A DNA stretch of 64,000 nucleotides from Combretum micranthum (taxonomy: Eukaryota; Streptophyta; Magnoliopsida; Myrtales; Combretaceae). The notes under the pieces were generated by a model. That model was not told the origin of the DNA. It was given only the letters and a program-made list of their open reading frames with translations, and ran no database searches. Below are positions 60,301 through 64,000 of the stretch, one piece after another (position 1 is the first letter of the stretch; every line of letters starts with the position of its first letter). The translations under genes were made by a program, and so were the position numbers. The stretch is taken from the NCBI GenBank assembly GCA_024138025.1, contig JAMXBD010000572.1, positions 186,001 to 250,000 of the forward strand. The letters run 5' to 3'.

Positions 60301-61524
60301 AATGGTTAAGTATGAGATTAGTTAATATATATATACTTGAACTAAGTGTGAGTTTGCAACTACTTCTTTTTACAGGGATTGATTCCCTTTCGGTTATTCC
60401 CATTGACTCTCAAGCTAGTACAGGTACGCAGTGACTTGCTTGTATGTTTGTTAGGGTAGGCATACTTAAATTTGATATAAATTCCAAATGACTTAAATAT
60501 TGCTTGATTTGCTTGTGTTTTCACCGTTGAATCAGGTCCGAGGAGCGGTAACTTATCATGATGCAATGATATGTTAGTGTAGGCGCTTAGGCCAATAGTC
60601 ATGATGCAATGACTAGGCTCGGCGGATAATCGATAGGAAAATGTAGTAACTGAGCAACATTTACTTATTCTTGAAAAGAAATAGTATAACTTAATTCAAT
60701 GTTTATGGGAGCATGTGAATTAAATTATATTATGGATTGAGTTAAGTGAAGTTGGGCAACGGCTATATAACCTATATGAGATTATTCTTTTCAGTGTAAC
60801 GTTATCTAGGAGATATAGATATTCGGGCTATCTATATCAACCCCCTGAGTGTCGTGAGCGTTACTCAGGATCCCCGAATCCCATGGCTTGTTCCGGAGTT
60901 TGAATACTCCAATGATGATTTGATCAATGGTTTCTAATGAAAGATAAATAAAACATTAATGTTGCATTGCATTAGCTAGGTATGATTGTCACTTCGCTTT
61001 TGAGTGTTGTTGCTGTGTACTGGGCCTTTGGTTCACTGTTGCTACTTTTCAGGTGATGATGATTGTTATGATGATATGGGCTATGGGTCGGATTGGGAGA
61101 AGTTTATGGATGAGTGGGCCGAGTAGGAATTGAGTGCAAGATGGCAAGGAAGGAAAATTTTTGAACAAGTTGGGGTTAAATTTTGTATTTTGTATTTTGA
61201 ATAGAGGCTTGTTAGTTAAGCCTTGTTTGTATATAAAGACTTAAAGTCTATTTTTCTTGTTTTGTCAAAACTTATGTAAGTTTTGTTGTGACATGTGTTT
61301 GACACAAGATTGTAAATTATTTCTTTAAAAGTTCTATATGAATAGATTACTCAAATGAGTAATCCTTTTGTAAAAAGTCTTTATATCAAGTTATAGTGGG
61401 ATCAAACAAACAATTCACATAAATTGTTAGATTTAGGACAACCTTACATATAATATGAAAATATTATATGTGGTTGGGGACTTGACTTGCTAAATCTTAA
61501 GGATTGGTGGGTCGGGTCTTTACA
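57306..61524 (+). repeat. 5' LTR of the plus-strand chromovirus
   Basis: 4,219 bp, starting TGTAAACCCCGAAAAC and ending GGGTCTTTACA. ATTAT at 57301-57305 is the likely left target duplication. A GC-rich block with CGCCGGCG-type palindromes at 59712-59880 recalls the block in the 42651 LTR. Another GC-richer block (60780-60900) and a (TA)n run near 58456 are present. Open frames inside, up to 87 codons, are not credible genes. Confidence 0.85.
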
Positions 61525-61526
61525 AA

Positions 61527-61538
61527 TGGTATCAGAGC
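61527..61538 (+). other. Primer binding site, initiator tRNA-Met
   Basis: TGGTATCAGAGC lies two bases after the LTR end TTTACA. This sets LTR boundary and orientation. Confidence 0.9.
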
Positions 61539-61737
61539 ATGTTTATGTAAATTGTTTGTTTAACATAGGAAGACTTGACCTTAGATGCGGTGAGATTAGT
61601 ACGGTTTGAGTTAGGATTTGCTTGAATGGTGTGTTATGTTTGAATGTTGTTTCATTTTTTTTTTATTAACTAACTTTAAGGTTAATCTAACATTGCATTA
61701 ATTATCACATGTCATGTGTATATGTGTTTGTTTAAAG

Positions 61738-62796
61738 ATGGATAGGTCAAGGAGAATTACTAGACAGACTTCAGATAGGGAGAATATGCCACCTCCTCCT
61801 CCTCAGTCTACTGTTCCGGCATCTACCTCATCTCCTACTCCAGCTGTTACTTCAACTCCATCACTGGCTTCGGCCTCTACTACTCAAGATCCTCAACAAC
61901 CACAAATGCCTCCTCCAATGCCTCCATATCCTCCTATGCCTCAAATGCCAGCAGGAGATACAAGTACTATGTTCAATTTGTTCCGGGATATGTTTGCAAT
62001 GGTTCAACAGTATCAACAAATGATGTATCAACAACAACAACAATTTATGCAACAATATAATCCACCAAATGTGGGGCAAGAACCTAATGTGCGAGTGGAA
62101 GACCGATATGATCAAGTGAAGCTACATGACTTTGTCAAGCTAGTACCTGAGTTTGACGGCACTATTATGGATCCGACTAAAGCTGAAGGATGGATCATAG
62201 AACTTGAGAAAGCTTTTGCTGCTTGCCAAGTACCTGATGATAGGAGGGTCGATTTAGCTGTGTTTGTGATGAAGCAGGATGCATATAATTGGTGGATGAT
62301 GAACAGTGAAGGCTTTGCAAGACCGATTCCCTGGAATACATTCAAAGATGCTTTCTTCTTGAAGTATATTCCATCAACTGTAAGGGAACAGATGATTTCT
62401 AAATGGCTAAGTTTGAGACAAGGAAGTAAAACTGTAGACGAGTATTATGCGGAGTTTTGCAGGTTGTTAAGGTTTGCAGGAGCAAACTATAACGATGAAA
62501 GAATGAAAGTCCAAAAGTTTCAGGATGGATTGAATATGGAATTAAAGAGCGAAGTCAAGAAATTTCAACTGATGACATTATCAGAATCCGTGGTTAAGGA
62601 AAGACTGTTAGAACAAATATCAGATGATAATAGAGTTCAAAGGGACAGAAGAGCTACTTTTTGGGCAAGAGATCAACCACATCGTATACTCCTTACCCAA
62701 GGTATGATAATGTTGATGAGGGTAAAAGGCCATATATGGGAAGAAGCCTGGTTCGGGACAATTTGTGAAGACTTTCTATGCTTCTACTCCTTTTGA
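61738..62796 (+). CDS. gag of the plus-strand chromovirus (C-terminal frameshift)
   Basis: Capsid-like protein. The start is the ATG at 61738 (MDRSRRITRQ); an earlier in-frame ATG at 61714 would add eight residues with no family support. The N-terminal third is rich in proline, methionine and glutamine. The gag domain spans about 62130-62570 and contains FVKLVPEFDGTIMDP, ACQVPDDRRVDLAVFVMKQDAYNWW as overlapping family blocks, FKDAFFLKYIP, and GSKTVDEYYAEFCRLLRFAG. The frame shifts near 62680, so the end of this ORF is out of family frame. The CCHC knuckles ([14 protein letters not shown] near 62860-62900 and [14 protein letters not shown] near 62930-62970) lie in other frames downstream, with stops between them. 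Confidence 0.85.
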   Translation: MDRSRRITRQTSDRENMPPPPPQSTVPASTSSPTPAVTSTPSLASASTTQDPQQPQMPPPMPPYPPMPQMPAGDTSTMFNLFRDMFAMVQQYQQMMYQQQQQFMQQYNPPNVGQEPNVRVEDRYDQVKLHDFVKLVPEFDGTIMDPTKAEGWIIELEKAFAACQVPDDRRVDLAVFVMKQDAYNWWMMNSEGFARPIPWNTFKDAFFLKYIPSTVREQMISKWLSLRQGSKTVDEYYAEFCRLLRFAGANYNDERMKVQKFQDGLNMELKSEVKKFQLMTLSESVVKERLLEQISDDNRVQRDRRATFWARDQPHRILLTQGMIMLMRVKGHIWEEAWFGTICEDFLCFYSF

Positions 62797-62896
62797 TAAG
62801 AGGTGTACAGATGTTTTGGACCCCATGACTTGCTCAGTGTAAATGGGTTCCTGAAGCATGTTTTGCGTGTGGGGATGTAGGTCATCGAGCTTCTGA

Positions 62897-64000
62897 TTGC
62901 AAAATCCAAAATTGAAGCCTATATTTTGTGCTTATTGCAAACAGAGAGGACACCATGTGATGAATTGTAAGGAGAAGCCTAGACATGATGGTCCTAATGT
63001 TGGAAAAGGAACGACTGCTGCTAGAGTGTTTGCCTTACAACAGTATGAGAAAGCTCCTCCAGTGGATACATTAGCAGGTACCATAAAGATTGCAAATCAT
63101 ACTGCATATGCATTGATAGATACGGGTGCTACTCATGCGTGTTTAGCTGAGAACTTTGTGAATGAGTGTGGTTTGTGTTCTGAAGTGTTGCTTGATAGAA
63201 TAATGAGTATTAATACTACTCTTGGGGTGCAAACTAAAGAACCATGTGTTTGTAGAAATGTTGATGTTGTGATTTCCAATGTGAACATGCCAATTGATAT
63301 GCTGGTTTTACCTTTAACTGATTTTGATGCTATCTTGGGAATGAATTGGTTAAATTTGTATAAAGCTAGTATAGATTGTATGAAGGCGGAAGTGAGTTTT
63401 AATTTGGAAAAGGGTAAAGTAACACATGTCTTGGAGAGGAAAAGACCAGTTTGTATGTATACTATGGAATTATGGGAGAAGAGTAGTGAAGAGATTAAAG
63501 TGGATATGGTACCAGTGGTGAAAGAGTTTGTTGATGTTTTTCCTGAAGAATTACCAGGGTTACCGCCTGATAGAGAAATTGAGTTTGGAATTGAATTGAT
63601 ACCAGGGACATCACCGATATCTAAAGCTCCATATAGAATGGCTCCTACAGAATTGAGAGAATTGAAAAACCAGTTAGAAGAATTACAGAAATTGGGATTC
63701 ATTCGCCCGAGTATTTCTCCTTGGGGTGCTCCAGTATTATTTGTGAAAAAGAAAGATGGAAGCTTAAGAATGTGTATAGATTATAGAGAGCTGAACCAGG
63801 TGACAATTAAGAACAAATATCCGCTTCCTCGAATTGATGATTTATTTGACCAGTTGAAAGATGCTGCAGTGTTCTCCAAGATAGATTTGAGATCTGGATA
63901 CCATCAACTCAAGATTAAACAACAAGATATCCCCAAGACGGCTTTCAGAACACGATATGGACATTTTGAGTTCTTGGTTATGTCTTTCGGTTTGACAAAT
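62897..64000 (+). CDS. pol of the plus-strand chromovirus (protease and RT, cut by window edge)
   Basis: A single open frame from 62897 to the window end. It opens with the second zinc knuckle, then an [13 protein letters not shown] linker. The protease carries DTGATHA (63119-63139) and [11 protein letters not shown]. Reverse transcriptase begins near 63500 with [43 protein letters not shown] and [16 protein letters not shown]. It runs to [10 protein letters not shown] at the edge, where most relatives have MPFGLTN. The catalytic FIDD block, RNase H and integrase lie outside the window. The protein resembles the corresponding part of the chromovirus at 46150-49511. Confidence 0.9.
   Translation, partial: MQNPKLKPIFCAYCKQRGHHVMNCKEKPRHDGPNVGKGTTAARVFALQQYEKAPPVDTLAGTIKIANHTAYALIDTGATHACLAENFVNECGLCSEVLLDRIMSINTTLGVQTKEPCVCRNVDVVISNVNMPIDMLVLPLTDFDAILGMNWLNLYKASIDCMKAEVSFNLEKGKVTHVLERKRPVCMYTMELWEKSSEEIKVDMVPVVKEFVDVFPEELPGLPPDREIEFGIELIPGTSPISKAPYRMAPTELRELKNQLEELQKLGFIRPSISPWGAPVLFVKKKDGSLRMCIDYRELNQVTIKNKYPLPRIDDLFDQLKDAAVFSKIDLRSGYHQLKIKQQDIPKTAFRTRYGHFEFLVMSFGLTN

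Larger units (their letters stand above)
57306..64000 (+). mobile_element. Plus-strand chromovirus, 3' part beyond the window
   Basis: Order is 5' LTR (57306-61524), initiator-tRNA-Met primer site, gag, protease and reverse transcriptase up to the window edge. It is related to the 13.2-kb chromovirus in protein sequence but has a different LTR, a short leader, no extra ORF and no intron at the gag-protease border. Confidence 0.9.

Noticed and set aside
1..64000. CRISPR array, bacterial operon, riboswitch or phage features
   Set aside because: The window is plant nuclear DNA with spliced gene structure and retrotransposons; the tandem repeats lack spacers and array structure.

Overview
The window is AT-rich nuclear DNA from a flowering plant, probably a eudicot. 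The evidence is long-LTR Ty3/gypsy retrotransposons of plant type (a Tat/Ogre-like element and Del/Tekay-like chromoviruses with initiator-tRNA-Met primer sites), a TRIM element, a tRNA-derived SINE family, an hAT-like element and a spliced host gene. I cannot name the species. Only one host gene is visible; most of the window is transposable elements, several of them nested.

Region by region. 1-16157: a minus-strand Tat/Ogre-like element. It has a partial 3' LTR at the left edge, a polypurine tract, a 51-bp minisatellite, RNase H/integrase and gag remnants, an upstream ORF1 broken by a SINE-derived foldback insertion (7225-7922), a primer site, and a 5' LTR (8727-16157) that itself holds a 5,016-bp solo LTR (10785-15800, target duplication ATCTA). 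16158-19460: intergenic DNA with a GC-rich segment and a 158-bp tandem duplication. 19878-27649: a plus-strand TMEM131-like membrane protein gene in three exons, with five apparent small indels in its coding sequence; intron 2 carries a 293-bp TRIM with a perfect target duplication. 27650-39184: AT-rich intergenic DNA with a 3,271-bp solo LTR (30131-33401, GTTAT duplication), a palindromic MITE-like element, and a diverged array of about 300-bp repeats. 39185-57012: a four-level nest. The repeat array is interrupted by a long LTR, which is interrupted by an hAT-like element, which is interrupted by a complete 13,205-bp minus-strand chromovirus (42651-55855, duplication TTTAT). 57306-64000: a plus-strand chromovirus cut by the window edge inside its reverse transcriptase.

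The most interesting signals are in the 13.2-kb chromovirus. A 109-bp GT-AG, intron-like segment (49512-49620) sits exactly at the gag-protease junction, where the plus-strand chromovirus at 57306 reads straight through. An intact 260-codon ORF of unknown function (51416-52198) lies between primer site and gag, although gag and pol around it are riddled with frameshifts. Next in interest are the foldback SINE cluster, whose ends are identical to the ends of the long LTRs, and the disrupted TMEM131-like gene.

Coordinates of LTRs, target duplications, primer sites and exon borders were read directly from the sequence. Family names come from remembered protein and repeat signatures, with no database search. 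Many other open frames of 60-130 codons overlap these features and are treated as chance.
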